Origin: Chloracidobacterium sp.
GTDB taxonomy: Bacteria > Acidobacteriota > Blastocatellia > Pyrinomonadales > Pyrinomonadaceae
DNA length: 64,000 nucleotides
Assembly: GCA_016706275.1 (NCBI GenBank)
Contig: JADJJY010000002.1
Span: 358,001-422,000 of the forward strand
Direction of reading: 5' to 3'
The position numbers and the translations under genes were made by a program. The notes below the pieces were generated by a model that worked only from the letters and a program-made list of their open reading frames with translations, searched no databases and was not told the origin of the DNA. Positions 43,261-52,368 of this stretch are shown here, piece by piece. Numbering within the stretch: the stretch's first letter is position 1; the number at the start of each line of letters is the position of its first letter.

Positions 43261-43545
43261 ATGAGAAAGACAATTTTGGCATTGGGGCTTGTTTCGTTGC
43301 TTGGCGTGAACGCATTTGCGTCGGTCTATATCAGGTATTACAACAAGGATTCGCAGGTGTGGACGTTCAAGGTGAAAAAGGATGGCAGCACGACCGAAGT
43401 GACATTTAACGGGTCGACCAGCGGGGCAGCGACCATTGGCGGCAGCGGGACCAAGGCGGTAATTACGACAAAATGCGGTGATGTCGAGGTCAGCGATAAT
43501 GCAAAGATCGAGATCAAAGACGGCTGTATCAAGTTTGTGAATTAA
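43261..43545 (+). CDS. Small secreted beta-rich protein
   Basis: The 94-aa product has a signal peptide (MRKTILALGLVSLLG, cleavage after NAFA). The compact mature domain contains VYIRYYNKDSQVWTFKVKKDG and a single disulfide-capable pair of cysteines (TTKCGDVEV, KDGCIKFVN). AAGGAG lies close before ATG 43261. It is followed by a terminator. I recognise no family; an extracytoplasmic location is likely. Confidence 0.75.
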   Translation: MRKTILALGLVSLLGVNAFASVYIRYYNKDSQVWTFKVKKDGSTTEVTFNGSTSGAATIGGSGTKAVITTKCGDVEVSDNAKIEIKDGCIKFVN

Positions 43546-43571
43546 TAGATAAAGGGTCCGCTAAATAAGAA

Positions 43572-43606
43572 AGGCTGACAGAGCAATATGCTTTGTCAGC
43601 CTTTTT
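43572..43606 (+). terminator. Rho-independent terminator
   Basis: AGGCTGACAGAGC (43572-43584) pairs with GCTTTGTCAGCCT (43590-43602), 13 bp with one G-T, around the loop AATAT. A T-run follows. It ends the transcript of the small secreted protein just before the oppositely oriented tRNA. Confidence 0.85.
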
Positions 43607-43611
43607 GATGA

Positions 43612-43696
43612 TGGTGCTCAGGGGGGGACTCGAACCCCCACGGATTACTCCACACGCCCCTCAAACGTGCGCGGCTACCAATTACGCCACCTGAGC
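43612..43696 (-). tRNA. tRNA-Leu(GAG)
   Basis: On the minus strand the 7-bp acceptor stem GCTCAGG/CCTGAGC, a D arm with AATTGGTAG, the anticodon loop TTGAGGG (anticodon GAG), a long variable arm and the T loop GGTTCGAGTCC are all visible. The 3' CCA is encoded. The long variable arm and anticodon identify leucine (CUC/CUU codons). Confidence 0.93.
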
Positions 43697-43749
43697 AAGG
43701 TCTTCAAATTTCGAATTTCGAATGACGAATTTCGAATTGCGGGAAAATA

Positions 43750-44214
43750 CTATTTCTTGGCCGGTGCTTTTGCCGGGGCGTTATTCGCGGGTGCATTAGC
43801 TGCCGGTTTGTTCGTTTCGGATGCCGCCGCGTTTGCCGGAGCAGCATTTGCCGGTGCGGGTACAACAACGTTAGCGTTAGTATCGGCCGCCGGAACAGCC
43901 GCGTTGGCATTAGCGTCCGCCGTGTTTGCGTTTGCGTCAACATTTGCCGCAGGTGTATCGGGGTTGCTGCTAAGTACGGACGTGTTGCCAGTCAAAGCGG
44001 GCATTGCAAGCAGCAGGGCCGACAGCATAAATGTTGACGCTGCCGTGATCGTCACTTTCGACAGCACGGTTGCCGTGCCGCGTGGGCTAAATGCCGAGCT
44101 CGACACGTTGCTTGTAAACAAAGCTCCAGCGTCCGTCTTACCGGGCTGCAGCAAAACCGCAGCGATAAGCACGAGGCACGAGAGAAAAAAGATTCCGTAT
44201 AAAATATAAACCAT
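43750..44214 (-). CDS. secG: Preprotein translocase subunit SecG with Ala/Asn-rich tail
   Basis: The 154-aa protein has two transmembrane helices of SecG (residues 3-22 and 52-72) with the connecting LLQPGKTDAGALF and SSSAFSPRGTATVLSK. The last 75 residues form an unusually long low-complexity tail of Ala, Asn, Pro and Lys. It is an accessory subunit of SecYEG in the inner membrane. It is downstream of tpiA in the same direction. A quasi-palindromic spacer lies at 44235-44298. Confidence 0.85.
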   Translation of the reverse strand: MVYILYGIFFLSCLVLIAAVLLQPGKTDAGALFTSNVSSSAFSPRGTATVLSKVTITAASTFMLSALLLAMPALTGNTSVLSSNPDTPAANVDANANTADANANAAVPAADTNANVVVPAPANAAPANAAASETNKPAANAPANNAPAKAPAKK

Positions 44215-44234
44215 TTCTTTTAGTGATGAGCGAT

Positions 44235-44298
44235 AAGTGGTGAGTGTTGAGTGAAGAAATCGAGGCGTTCCGGCCTTGTCACTCGTCCCTCGTCACTT
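44235..44298. repeat. Quasi-palindromic spacer between secG and tpiA
   Basis: AAGTGGTGAGTGTTGAGTG (44235-44253) is imperfectly complementary to CACTCGTCCCTCGTCACTT (44280-44298), with five mismatched or wobble positions. It resembles the low-complexity intergenic repeat stretches elsewhere in the window but is less regular. Confidence 0.4.
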
Positions 44299-44302
44299 GT
44301 CC

Positions 44303-45061
44303 CTATCTTCCATAATTCACGATCTGAGCAAAGCTGGCCGCTTCGAGGGCTGCTCCGCCGACCAATGCACCGTCAACGTCCGTCTGCGACATCAGCGTCG
44401 CGATATTATCCGGTTTGACCGATCCGCCATAGAGAATTCGCGTGTTTTTAGCGATCTCATTTCCATGCATTTCTGCAACCGTCCGGCGGATGTGTGCGTG
44501 CATTTCTTGAGCCTGTTCAGGCGTCGCGGTTTTACCGGTTCCGATCGCCCAGACAGGCTCGTAAGCGACTATGATACGTTCCATGTCGGCTACTGTCAAA
44601 CCGTCCAAGCCTTTGACTAGCTGGCCTTTGACCACCGTTTCGGCGTGTCCGCCTTCCCTTTCACTAAGCGATTCCCCGACACAGACAATAGGTTTAAGCC
44701 CCGCCGCGAGGGCCGCTTTTGTCTTTTGATTGACAGAACTGTCTATCTCACCATAAAACTGCCGCCGCTCAGAGTGGCCGATTATTACGTGCGAACAGCC
44801 GACATCCTTGAGCATCGTTGGGGCGATCTCGCCTGTATGAGCACCAAAATCATTTTGGATCGCACAATTTTGTCCGGCAACATAAATGTTAGAACCTTCG
44901 AGCCGATCGGCAACCGTCTTTAGAGCCGTAAATACCGGTGCGATGACAACATCACAATGATTTGCGTTGGCGACGAGCGGTTTTAGATCGAGTGCCGTAT
45001 TAACTGCATCAGAGAGCAGTTTATACATCTTCCAATTACCTGCGATTACGGGTCTTCTCAT
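44303..45061 (-). CDS. tpiA: Triosephosphate isomerase
   Basis: The 252-aa protein has the catalytic glutamate in VAYEPVWAIGTGK and the catalytic histidine in VIIGHSERR. The N-terminus RRPVIAGNWKMYK carries the active-site asparagine and lysine. It interconverts DHAP and glyceraldehyde-3-phosphate. It lies six bases downstream of pgk and is co-transcribed with pgk, the lipoprotein gene and gap. Confidence 0.95.
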   Translation of the reverse strand: MRRPVIAGNWKMYKLLSDAVNTALDLKPLVANANHCDVVIAPVFTALKTVADRLEGSNIYVAGQNCAIQNDFGAHTGEIAPTMLKDVGCSHVIIGHSERRQFYGEIDSSVNQKTKAALAAGLKPIVCVGESLSEREGGHAETVVKGQLVKGLDGLTVADMERIIVAYEPVWAIGTGKTATPEQAQEMHAHIRRTVAEMHGNEIAKNTRILYGGSVKPDNIATLMSQTDVDGALVGGAALEAASFAQIVNYGR

Positions 45062-45067
45062 ATTATT

Positions 45068-46297
45068 TTAGATATTGTCTAGTGCTGCCACGCCGGGCAG
45101 CGTATCACCTGCAAGGAACTCAAGTGTCGCTCCGCCGCCGGTCGAAATGTGGCTGATATTGTCGTTAAGCCCCGCCTGATTTATCGCCGATACAGAGTCA
45201 CCGCCGCCGACGATTGAAGTCGCCCCCTTTTCAGTCGCCGCAGCTACCGCTTTAGCAATCGCAACGGTCCCCTCGTCAAAAGGCTTTTCTTCGAACATAC
45301 CCATCGGGCCGTTCCAGATGATGGTCTTGGCACCCTCGAGAGCATTTTCAAAGATAACCGCGGTCTCAACCCCGATATCGAGTCCTACGAGGCCCGTGTT
45401 GGTAAACGAAATAGGAATAGTTTTGCGTGAATTTATGGGATCGTAGGAGTCAACGACTTGATGATCGGTCGGCAATATCAGCTCGACATCGGCGTCTTTT
45501 GCCATCTGTTCCATCTCAAGAGCTTTTGCCATCATATCGTCCTCAACCAGCGATTTACCGACTGTAAAACCCTGCGCCTTAAAGAACGTATAGGCCATCG
45601 CACCACCGATCAAGAGTTTATCGACCTTGCGTTTAATGAGCGATTCGATGACCGGAATCTTATCCGAGACCTTTGCCCCGCCGAGAATGGCGACAAATGG
45701 GCGTTCGGGGTTATGAAGAGCTTTGCCGAGAAAATTCAGCTCTTTTTCCATCAACAGCCCGGCGACGCAGTCGTCAACATAATGCGTGATGCCTTCGGTC
45801 GAGGCATGAGCACGGTGTGCCGTGCCAAAAGCATCGTTGACATAGACATCGGTGTTTGCGGCAAGCTGCTTGGCAAAATCAGGATCGTTCTTTTCTTCTT
45901 CGGCGTGCAGGCGGAGATTTTCGAGTAATAGTATGTCGCCAGAGTTCATTTTCGCGATTGCTGCATCGACATCGTCACCAATACAATCCTCTGCAAATAC
46001 AACATTTAGCCCGTTTAACTTAGACAAATACTCAAACACCGGCCGAAGGCTATATTTTGCCGCGTTGTAAGGCAAACCTTTCTCTTCGGCTTTCTTTTTG
46101 TCCTTGAGCGGACGGCCTAGATGCGAAGCAAGGACGACCTTCGCACCTTGCTCGACGGCGTATTTGATCGTTGGCAAAGCTCCGAGGATGCGGGTGTCGT
46201 CGGCAATCACGCCATCTTTTATTGGGACGTTAAAATCAACTCGAATAAAGACCCGTTTGCCCGTAATGTCCACATCTTTTATGGTTTTTTTGTTCAT
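45068..46297 (-). CDS. pgk: Phosphoglycerate kinase
   Basis: The 409-aa enzyme has the N-terminal RVDFNVPIKDG, the hinge-region GGAKVSDKI and the C-terminal STGGGATLEFLAGDTLPG. It transfers phosphate between 1,3-bisphosphoglycerate and ADP in glycolysis. It sits between a lipoprotein gene upstream and tpiA downstream. A hairpin (family A repeat) lies in its 63-bp leader. Confidence 0.95.
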   Translation of the reverse strand: MNKKTIKDVDITGKRVFIRVDFNVPIKDGVIADDTRILGALPTIKYAVEQGAKVVLASHLGRPLKDKKKAEEKGLPYNAAKYSLRPVFEYLSKLNGLNVVFAEDCIGDDVDAAIAKMNSGDILLLENLRLHAEEEKNDPDFAKQLAANTDVYVNDAFGTAHRAHASTEGITHYVDDCVAGLLMEKELNFLGKALHNPERPFVAILGGAKVSDKIPVIESLIKRKVDKLLIGGAMAYTFFKAQGFTVGKSLVEDDMMAKALEMEQMAKDADVELILPTDHQVVDSYDPINSRKTIPISFTNTGLVGLDIGVETAVIFENALEGAKTIIWNGPMGMFEEKPFDEGTVAIAKAVAAATEKGATSIVGGGDSVSAINQAGLNDNISHISTGGGATLEFLAGDTLPGVAALDNI

Positions 46298-46309
46298 CTT
46301 AAAATAAAA

Positions 46310-46334
46310 GAACCCACCCGCTTTCGCAGGTGGT
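46310..46334. repeat. REP-like palindrome, family A copy 2
   Basis: The 25-base element is the reverse complement of the one at 2783-2807, apart from its two middle loop bases. CCACCCGC and GCAGGTGG form the stem. On the minus strand it is followed by TTCTTTTATTTT, so here it could also act as a terminator or attenuator between the lipoprotein gene and pgk. Confidence 0.7.
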
Positions 46335-46360
46335 CCTTAGTGTTTTCAATTGTCTCAAGA

Positions 46361-46741
46361 CTATTTAAGACCGACCTGCGATTTCGACATCACCTTGTCA
46401 TTTTTGAACGAAAGGATGATCGACTTATAACGTTCGCCTTCCCATTTATTGACTGAAAACCGGACGCCGCCGCCGACCGAACTGCTGATTTCGGTTCCCT
46501 TGCCGCCAAGTATGTTTTCGACATCAGATCTGGAAGTGCCGATCTTGATCTGCTGATATTTGTCCATCGAGATGTCATATTCACCTTTGCTGACAGGTGT
46601 CGACGATGGTGAATACGGGGTTGCTGTCGGTGGCGGTGTCGTCTCCTTCTTTTTGCCCAGCTCGGCTAATTTGCTCGGGCATGAGCAACCGATCACAACC
46701 AGCAACAATATCGAAAATATCAATCCGAACCCATTTTTCAT
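46361..46741 (-). CDS. Small BamE-like lipoprotein
   Basis: The 126-aa protein starts at ATG 46741, with GGAG six bases upstream, and has the lipobox LVVIGCSC. A Pro/Thr/Ser linker follows. The C-terminal domain (YQQIKIGTSRSDVENILGGKG, then VNKWEG) resembles the SmpA/OmlA/BamE fold. It lies between gap and pgk in the same direction. The link to glycolysis is not evident; it is probably an accidental passenger. Confidence 0.75.
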   Translation of the reverse strand: MKNGFGLIFSILLLVVIGCSCPSKLAELGKKKETTPPPTATPYSPSSTPVSKGEYDISMDKYQQIKIGTSRSDVENILGGKGTEISSSVGGGVRFSVNKWEGERYKSIILSFKNDKVMSKSQVGLK

Positions 46742-46759
46742 CCCTTTCTCCAAAAAAGA

Positions 46760-47782
46760 CTACTGATCAAAGCTCCACATACCCTTAGCGGCAATAAATT
46801 TGACTAGATCGCGGACACGGCAAGAGTAGCCCCATTCATTGTCGTACCAAGACAAGACCTTGATGCATGTACCGCCGATTACCTTTGTATTATCAGCATC
46901 GACGATCGACGAGTTTGAATTGCCCTTAAAATCGATCGAGACAAGAGGCTCTTCGGAAAACGCTAGAATTCCTTTTAGCGGGCCGTTTGCGGCAGCTTTG
47001 AGAACGTTGTTGACCTCTTCGGTCGACGTTTCTTTTTCGACGTTCATAACGACATCGACTAGCGATACGTTTGGCGTCGGAACGCGAACTGAGATGCCGT
47101 CAAATTTGCCTTTTAGATCGGGGATGACGAGTGCGACCGCTTTCGCGGCTCCGGTCGAAGTCGGGATCATGGACAGTGCGGCGGCACGGGCACGACGCAA
47201 ATCCTTGTGCGGCAGATCTAGCAGTTGCTGGTCATTGGTGTAGCTGTGAATGGTGTTCATCAAAGCATTTTTAATGCCAAATGTCTCATGAATGACCTTT
47301 GCCACCGGCGCGAGACAGTTTGTTGTACACGAAGCGTTCGAAATAATGTGGTGCTCGTCAGCGTTGTACATGTTTTCATTAACGCCTAGCACAATGGTCA
47401 CATCTTCGCCCTTTGCTGGTGCGGAAATAATTACTTTCTTAACGCTGCCGCCAAGATGCTTTCGAGCGTCATCTGCGTTCGTAAAATGCCCGGTCGATTC
47501 GATAACGATATCTGCTCCGACCTCATCCCAAGGGATCTGTGCGGGGTCTTTTTCGCTAAAAACGCGGAAAGAATCGCCCTCGACATTTATGACGCCGTCA
47601 CCGGCAGTGATGCTGTGCTCGAGATTGCCCATTACTGAATCGTATTTGAGTAGATGAGCAAGCGTTTTTGTATCCGTCAGATCATTTACGGCAACGAGAT
47701 CGATGTCTGCATCGCCAAGCCACGTCCTGAGAACGCTGCGCCCGATGCGGCCAAACCCGTTTATGCCAACTTTAATAGCCAT
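46760..47782 (-). CDS. gap: Glyceraldehyde-3-phosphate dehydrogenase
   Basis: The 340-aa enzyme has the NAD-binding GFGRIGRSVLR at the N-terminus and the active-site cysteine in SNASCTTNCLAPVAK (about residue 155), with the C-terminal WYDNEWGYSCRV. It oxidises glyceraldehyde-3-phosphate and is the first gene of the gap-lipoprotein-pgk-tpiA-secG run. AGGATCC lies just before its ATG. It is divergent from the TolC-like gene across 206 bp. Confidence 0.95.
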   Translation of the reverse strand: MAIKVGINGFGRIGRSVLRTWLGDADIDLVAVNDLTDTKTLAHLLKYDSVMGNLEHSITAGDGVINVEGDSFRVFSEKDPAQIPWDEVGADIVIESTGHFTNADDARKHLGGSVKKVIISAPAKGEDVTIVLGVNENMYNADEHHIISNASCTTNCLAPVAKVIHETFGIKNALMNTIHSYTNDQQLLDLPHKDLRRARAAALSMIPTSTGAAKAVALVIPDLKGKFDGISVRVPTPNVSLVDVVMNVEKETSTEEVNNVLKAAANGPLKGILAFSEEPLVSIDFKGNSNSSIVDADNTKVIGGTCIKVLSWYDNEWGYSCRVRDLVKFIAAKGMWSFDQ

Positions 47783-47988
47783 TTATATTTAGGATCCTCC
47801 AAAAAATTGCGTATATTAAAACTTGAAGATACCGCAATCCACAGTAAATTTCAAAGTATCCGATTTTGACCGTAGATAAGTGGTCATTTGAGATTGTTGA
47901 AACAAACGGAAATTTGGTGTCGTAGTAACGGTTTGAGTTTTTAGCAGTAATTCATAATATTAATTAGTCCGTTCCGGAGCTATAGATA

Positions 47989-49803
47989 ATGAAACTTTGG
48001 CGATCTCGCAATATTTTTTTACTCAGTCTGGTTTTCGCAGCTTCTGCGTTCTCGGTTCATACTTTTGCTCAGGATCCGCAAGTTGCAACGAATACTAGCA
48101 ATGTTCCAAAAGCCATCTATGTTTCCAACGAAACGGTGACGGAACCTGCTGCAAAGCCCGTCGTATATACACCATCTAACCTAAATCGTGTCGGCGTACA
48201 AACCGCACAGCCGATACCGATCTCGCTTAGTGAAGCGATACGACGCTCGCTTGAGAGCAACAATGATATTGAGGTTTCGCGCGGTGATGTCAGGTTTCAG
48301 GAAACGCAAGTTCGCAGTGTGAGCGGTGTTTATGATCCGGTCTTTACGTTTTCACCAAATTTTTCGCGAAGTTCAACGACAGGTTCTGCGGCGACCAAGG
48401 ATTTCCGTCTTAACTCAAATTTCGGCCAGTTTATCCAGCGCGGCGGTGGTAATTATCAGGTCTTTTTCAATAATCAGCGAACGGAGAATGCATTTGCGCA
48501 GGCACAAGTTAGTGCCGGTGCGGTGACGAGCGGCAACAGTGCTATTTTTTCGTCGAGCCTCGGTATTAACTACACCCAGCCATTGGCTCGAAATTTTAAG
48601 ATCGACAGCAAACGTCTTGCGATAACTATTGCAAGAAAGCGGCTCGAGCAGACAGATTCAGACTTCAGATTACAAGCAACGTCGACGATAACGTCGGTCC
48701 AAAGAGCTTATTGGGATTTTGTTTTTGCTCTCCGCAATCAGCAAAATCAGGTTGCTAACGTCAATCTTGCTAAGGAGAACCTTCGCCAGATAGAGGCAAA
48801 GATCGAGGCCGGAGCAGCCGCGCCGCTTGAGAAAGCTGAGGTTGCGACGGAACTTGCAAACCGCGAGGGCGATCTGTTGCTTGCTACGCAACAGGTGTCG
48901 ACCGCAGAGAATACTTTGAAACAGCTTGTTTTGCGTGATCCGCTTTCGCCGGAGTGGCAGCAGACATTTGTCCCTACCGACAAACCGGCGTTTAATCTCG
49001 ATCCGCTCAATCTTGACGATGCGATGAAAGACGCGATGGATAATCGCTTTGAGCTTCGTCGTCTAAAACTGCAGAAAGAGATCAATAGCGAGGACATCAG
49101 ATATTACAAGAACCAGACCAAGCCGCAGATCGATCTGAACACGACCTTTTCGCTCGACGGGCTTGCCCGCAGTGGCACAAATACTGCGACGACCTCTAAC
49201 TTAATTACGAGCGCGGCAGATCTTTTTCTTTTTAACTCGCTCAATTCGACCCGGACTTCGGTTTTACCTGCATTGCCTGTTTTGGTTAATCCGACCGTGA
49301 TCACTCCGGCGTCGCCTGCATATCTTTTTGGCCGATTTAACCGTTCGATGGCGAATATGTTTCGCAGTGATGCACCGAACTTTTCGATAGGTGCGACGAT
49401 CTCATTCCCGCTCCGTAATCGAACGGCGAAGGCAAATCTCGACGGAGCTCAGATACAGCAACAGCAGCTTGACGCTCAGTTACGCGGCCAGGAACAGACG
49501 GTGATCGTCGAGGTACGCAATGCCGTACAGGCGGTTGAAACCTCACGTCAACGTGTGCTGACCGCCCGTCGAGCACGGGAAAACGCGGAGATACAGCTAG
49601 ACGGAGAGCGCAAGCTTTATGATGCAGGCCGGTCAACGACCTTTATACTCTTTCAGCGCGAAAATTCATTAACTAACGCCCGTAATTCTGAGATCCGTGC
49701 CGAAACAGACTATAACAAGGCCATCGCTGACCTCCAGCGTGTAACCTCAACTGCGTTCCGGGCCAATAATATCAATATTGAATCACCGGTCGTGATCAAA
49801 TAG
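47989..49803 (+). CDS. TolC-family outer-membrane channel protein
   Basis: The 604-aa protein has a signal peptide (cleavage near HTFAQ) and two long coiled-coil repeats typical of outer-membrane efflux proteins. Examples are LEQTDSDFRLQATSTITSVQ and ANLDGAQIQQQQLDAQLRGQ, with NRFELRRLKLQKEI. It would form a trimeric export channel. No membrane-fusion or pump gene is next to it, although a fused ABC exporter lies at 7486. The length is above the usual 450-500 aa because of an N-terminal Thr/Pro linker and a central insertion around residue 390-440. Confidence 0.88.
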   Translation: MKLWRSRNIFLLSLVFAASAFSVHTFAQDPQVATNTSNVPKAIYVSNETVTEPAAKPVVYTPSNLNRVGVQTAQPIPISLSEAIRRSLESNNDIEVSRGDVRFQETQVRSVSGVYDPVFTFSPNFSRSSTTGSAATKDFRLNSNFGQFIQRGGGNYQVFFNNQRTENAFAQAQVSAGAVTSGNSAIFSSSLGINYTQPLARNFKIDSKRLAITIARKRLEQTDSDFRLQATSTITSVQRAYWDFVFALRNQQNQVANVNLAKENLRQIEAKIEAGAAAPLEKAEVATELANREGDLLLATQQVSTAENTLKQLVLRDPLSPEWQQTFVPTDKPAFNLDPLNLDDAMKDAMDNRFELRRLKLQKEINSEDIRYYKNQTKPQIDLNTTFSLDGLARSGTNTATTSNLITSAADLFLFNSLNSTRTSVLPALPVLVNPTVITPASPAYLFGRFNRSMANMFRSDAPNFSIGATISFPLRNRTAKANLDGAQIQQQQLDAQLRGQEQTVIVEVRNAVQAVETSRQRVLTARRARENAEIQLDGERKLYDAGRSTTFILFQRENSLTNARNSEIRAETDYNKAIADLQRVTSTAFRANNINIESPVVIK

Positions 49804-49827
49804 ATCGCTGAATCGCATGGACTTTCT

Positions 49828-49851
49828 AAAGTGCCGCTTATGCGGCACTTT
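49828..49851 (+). terminator. Rho-independent terminator
   Basis: AAAGTGCCGC (49828-49837), the loop TTAT and GCGGCACTTT (49842-49851) form a perfect 10-bp stem followed by TAGTTTT. It lies 25 bp after the TolC-like gene. Confidence 0.85.
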
Positions 49852-49884
49852 TAGTTTTACGTTAAGTCTGCGAAAATTTATCCA

Positions 49885-50643
49885 ATGAAGATATCGGCGA
49901 CGATAATCGTCCATAACGAGGAGGACAACATCGCAGAGGTTTGCGAGACGGTTTCGTGGGCCGATGAACTTGTTATTGTCGATTCGGCATCAACGGACAG
50001 GACGATAGAGATCGCGGGTAATTACACGGATAAGATCTATGACCTTGAGTTTACGGGATTTAAAGATAAGCACGCCTACGCTGACGAACAAGCCACGGGT
50101 GACTGGCTATTTTGGATCGACGCAGACGAGCGGGTTACACCTGAGCTTCGCTATGCGATACTTTCCTTAAAGGACAAGCCTGATAGCGAACTAGCAGATG
50201 GTTATTGGATCTCTCGAAAGACTTGGTATTTGGGACGTTGGATATTGCATTCTGGCTGGTATCCTGACTATCAGATGAGGTTGTACCGCAAGTCAGCAAG
50301 TTATTGGGACGGTATCGCACCTCATGAAACTGCGAGGGTGAATGGGCCGACTATAAGGCTCAAGGGCGAATTTTTGCACAATACAAAACGTGACCTTGCT
50401 GAACATAATAATGTGCTCAATCATTACACTTCCCTTGCCGCAGAATACAAAGCAAAAGAAGGTGAAAAGGTTGGGTATTCTAAACTTTTTATGGCTCCGC
50501 TCTCAGGTTTCTTTCGAAGCTATATTTTTAAGCAAGGTTTTAGAGATGGGATACCGGGACTGGTGATAGCAATGTTTACCGGCTACAGCGTGTTTTTGAA
50601 ATACGCAAAGCTCTGGGAAAAGAACAACGTGAATAGGGATTAA
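49885..50643 (+). CDS. Family 2 glycosyltransferase (WaaE/KdtX-like)
   Basis: The 252-aa protein has the GT2 N-terminus ATIIVHNEEDNI, the nucleotide-sugar aspartate in VIVDSASTDRT and the catalytic-type DADERVTPELR. The C-terminal YIFKQGFRDGIPGLVIA is typical of the WaaE/KdtX group that adds glucose to the LPS core. It acts on the cytoplasmic face of the inner membrane. The next gene overlaps it by one base and encodes a sugar epimerase/dehydratase, so a surface-glycan role is likely. Confidence 0.87.
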   Translation: MKISATIIVHNEEDNIAEVCETVSWADELVIVDSASTDRTIEIAGNYTDKIYDLEFTGFKDKHAYADEQATGDWLFWIDADERVTPELRYAILSLKDKPDSELADGYWISRKTWYLGRWILHSGWYPDYQMRLYRKSASYWDGIAPHETARVNGPTIRLKGEFLHNTKRDLAEHNNVLNHYTSLAAEYKAKEGEKVGYSKLFMAPLSGFFRSYIFKQGFRDGIPGLVIAMFTGYSVFLKYAKLWEKNNVNRD

Positions 50644-51644
50644 TGAACAGTTTTTGGAAAGATCGACCGACACTGGTAACAGGTGCCACAGGATTTATAG
50701 GCGGCAACATCGTCAAGCGCCTAATAGACTGGGGGGCTTGCGTCTATTGTTTTCAACGTGATGTTGCACGCCCGAATACTTTGGATATCTTTGGCCTACG
50801 CGACCGGATCGAGAACGTCCATGGATCGATAGAGGATATTGGTTCACTTAGGTCAACGATTGAGAAATTTGAGATCGAATCGATCTTTCATCTTGCTGCC
50901 CAAGCGTTGGTTGGTTCGGCCAACATCTCTCCGCTTTCTACATTCGACACAAATATTCGGGGAACATATACCCTGCTGGAAGCAGCCCGCTGTAGCCCTT
51001 TAGTTGGGCGGGTTGTCGTTGCATCTAGCGATAAGGCGTACGGTTCCCACGAAAATCTACCTTATCGCGAAGAGTTTGCTCTAAACGGTCTATTTCCATA
51101 TGACGTGTCAAAAGCCTGCACTGACCTACTTGCCCAGTCATTCGCCCATAGCTATCAACTGCCGGTAACGATTGCCAGGTCAGCAAATACCTACGGAGCA
51201 GGAGACCTGAATTTTTCGCGGATAGTGCCTGGTACTATTTTATCGGTGCTGAACAACAGGGCTCCGACGATTCGCAGCACAGGTGAACCAGTGCGGGAAT
51301 TTATCTATATCGATGATGTTGTAGATGCCTATCTTATGTTGGCTGAGCAGATCGACGAATCCCGGGGGCATGCGTTTAATTTAGGATCAACTAGCCGATT
51401 ACGTATAATCGATCTTGTCGAAAAGATCATCACTATCGCAGGAAAACATGAAAGTCTTAAGCCGCAAGTAGAGTCTGAAACGAAAATGGAATTTGAGATA
51501 GATGCAAAGTATCTATCCGAAGAAAAAATCTACGACAAATTTAAATGGCAGGCAGCAATTGATATTGATAGAGGGTTAGCGGAAACGATAGACTGGTATC
51601 GCGACTACCTTAAGAGTGGTGAATTTGATGTTTCCACGTTGTAA
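50643..51644 (+). CDS. NAD-dependent sugar epimerase/dehydratase (CDP-glucose 4,6-dehydratase-like)
   Basis: The 333-aa SDR protein has the NAD motif GATGFIGGNIV, the catalytic SSDKAYG, and YDVSKAC carrying the YxxxK pair. These fit the CDP-glucose 4,6-dehydratase group, though UDP- or GDP-sugar substrates cannot be excluded. It overlaps the GT2 gene by one base. It probably makes an activated deoxysugar for a surface polysaccharide. Confidence 0.82.
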   Translation: MNSFWKDRPTLVTGATGFIGGNIVKRLIDWGACVYCFQRDVARPNTLDIFGLRDRIENVHGSIEDIGSLRSTIEKFEIESIFHLAAQALVGSANISPLSTFDTNIRGTYTLLEAARCSPLVGRVVVASSDKAYGSHENLPYREEFALNGLFPYDVSKACTDLLAQSFAHSYQLPVTIARSANTYGAGDLNFSRIVPGTILSVLNNRAPTIRSTGEPVREFIYIDDVVDAYLMLAEQIDESRGHAFNLGSTSRLRIIDLVEKIITIAGKHESLKPQVESETKMEFEIDAKYLSEEKIYDKFKWQAAIDIDRGLAETIDWYRDYLKSGEFDVSTL

Positions 51645-51729
51645 AACTGCAACCAATCAAATGGCTTGAACATCAAAAACAATGTTAACCGCGAGCCTTT
51701 TGATTTATACTTAACGAGAGTAACAAAAA

Positions 51730-52350
51730 ATGAAATATTGCCTCTTCATCTGTTTTGCCATTCCCACATTTTTCGGATTCTCGATCGGGCAGAAAGGTGT
51801 CGATACTCAGACACAGACGATCAAAGAGAGTGGTAATAAAATCACGACTAGACCAAATGACGCGACGCGTTCCTTTGACTGGGGCAAGGGAAAGACGAAG
51901 ACTCGTCAGCGTCTTGCTAATCCCTACAGACTTGCTGCTCGCCGGGATGTTTTGATCGAATCGATCATTGATACTTTACGCGAGCAAAAGATCGTTGTTG
52001 ACGAGGCTTCGTCTAGATTAAAGGACGGCATCATTATCACGCAGCCGTTTGTATTTGCTAAAGGGTCTGTTATTACTCAAAACGAATTGACGAGGTACGC
52101 AATTCTTGAGTCCAATGATTCTGCTTGGATGCGTGGCCAATATACTCTGACGATCGAGGTGCAGTCTATTGACGGCGTGCAGAATAATGTATCCGTAAAT
52201 GCCAAGGTAGAGGGTCGTGCCGGTAATGGTTTGATGTCCGAATGGGTGACGGTTCGTAGCTCAGGCGTGGCCGAAGATGAGTTTCTGGCTAAATTGGTCG
52301 AAGCTGTAACCGGCAATTCCCCTGATCCTATTCAAGATACTGACAAATAA
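51730..52350 (+). CDS. Secreted protein of unknown function
   Basis: The 206-aa protein has a hydrophobic N-terminus (YCLFICFAIPTFFGF). A basic linker follows, then an approximately 130-aa domain containing RRDVLIESIIDTLREQKIVVDEASSRLKDGIIIT and a beta region ending ITVEVQ/LTIEVQSIDGVQN. CGAGAG precedes ATG 51730 by about nine bases. I recognise no family. It heads a plus-strand run with the next two genes, spaced by fewer than 20 bp, so they may form one operon. Confidence 0.7.
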   Translation: MKYCLFICFAIPTFFGFSIGQKGVDTQTQTIKESGNKITTRPNDATRSFDWGKGKTKTRQRLANPYRLAARRDVLIESIIDTLREQKIVVDEASSRLKDGIIITQPFVFAKGSVITQNELTRYAILESNDSAWMRGQYTLTIEVQSIDGVQNNVSVNAKVEGRAGNGLMSEWVTVRSSGVAEDEFLAKLVEAVTGNSPDPIQDTDK

Positions 52351-52368
52351 CTTAAATATTGAGTTGAT

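Noticed and set aside
43667..44209. Ala-rich plus-strand frame opposite secG
   Set aside because: It is the complement of the low-complexity SecG tail; SecG motifs on the minus strand make that the real gene.
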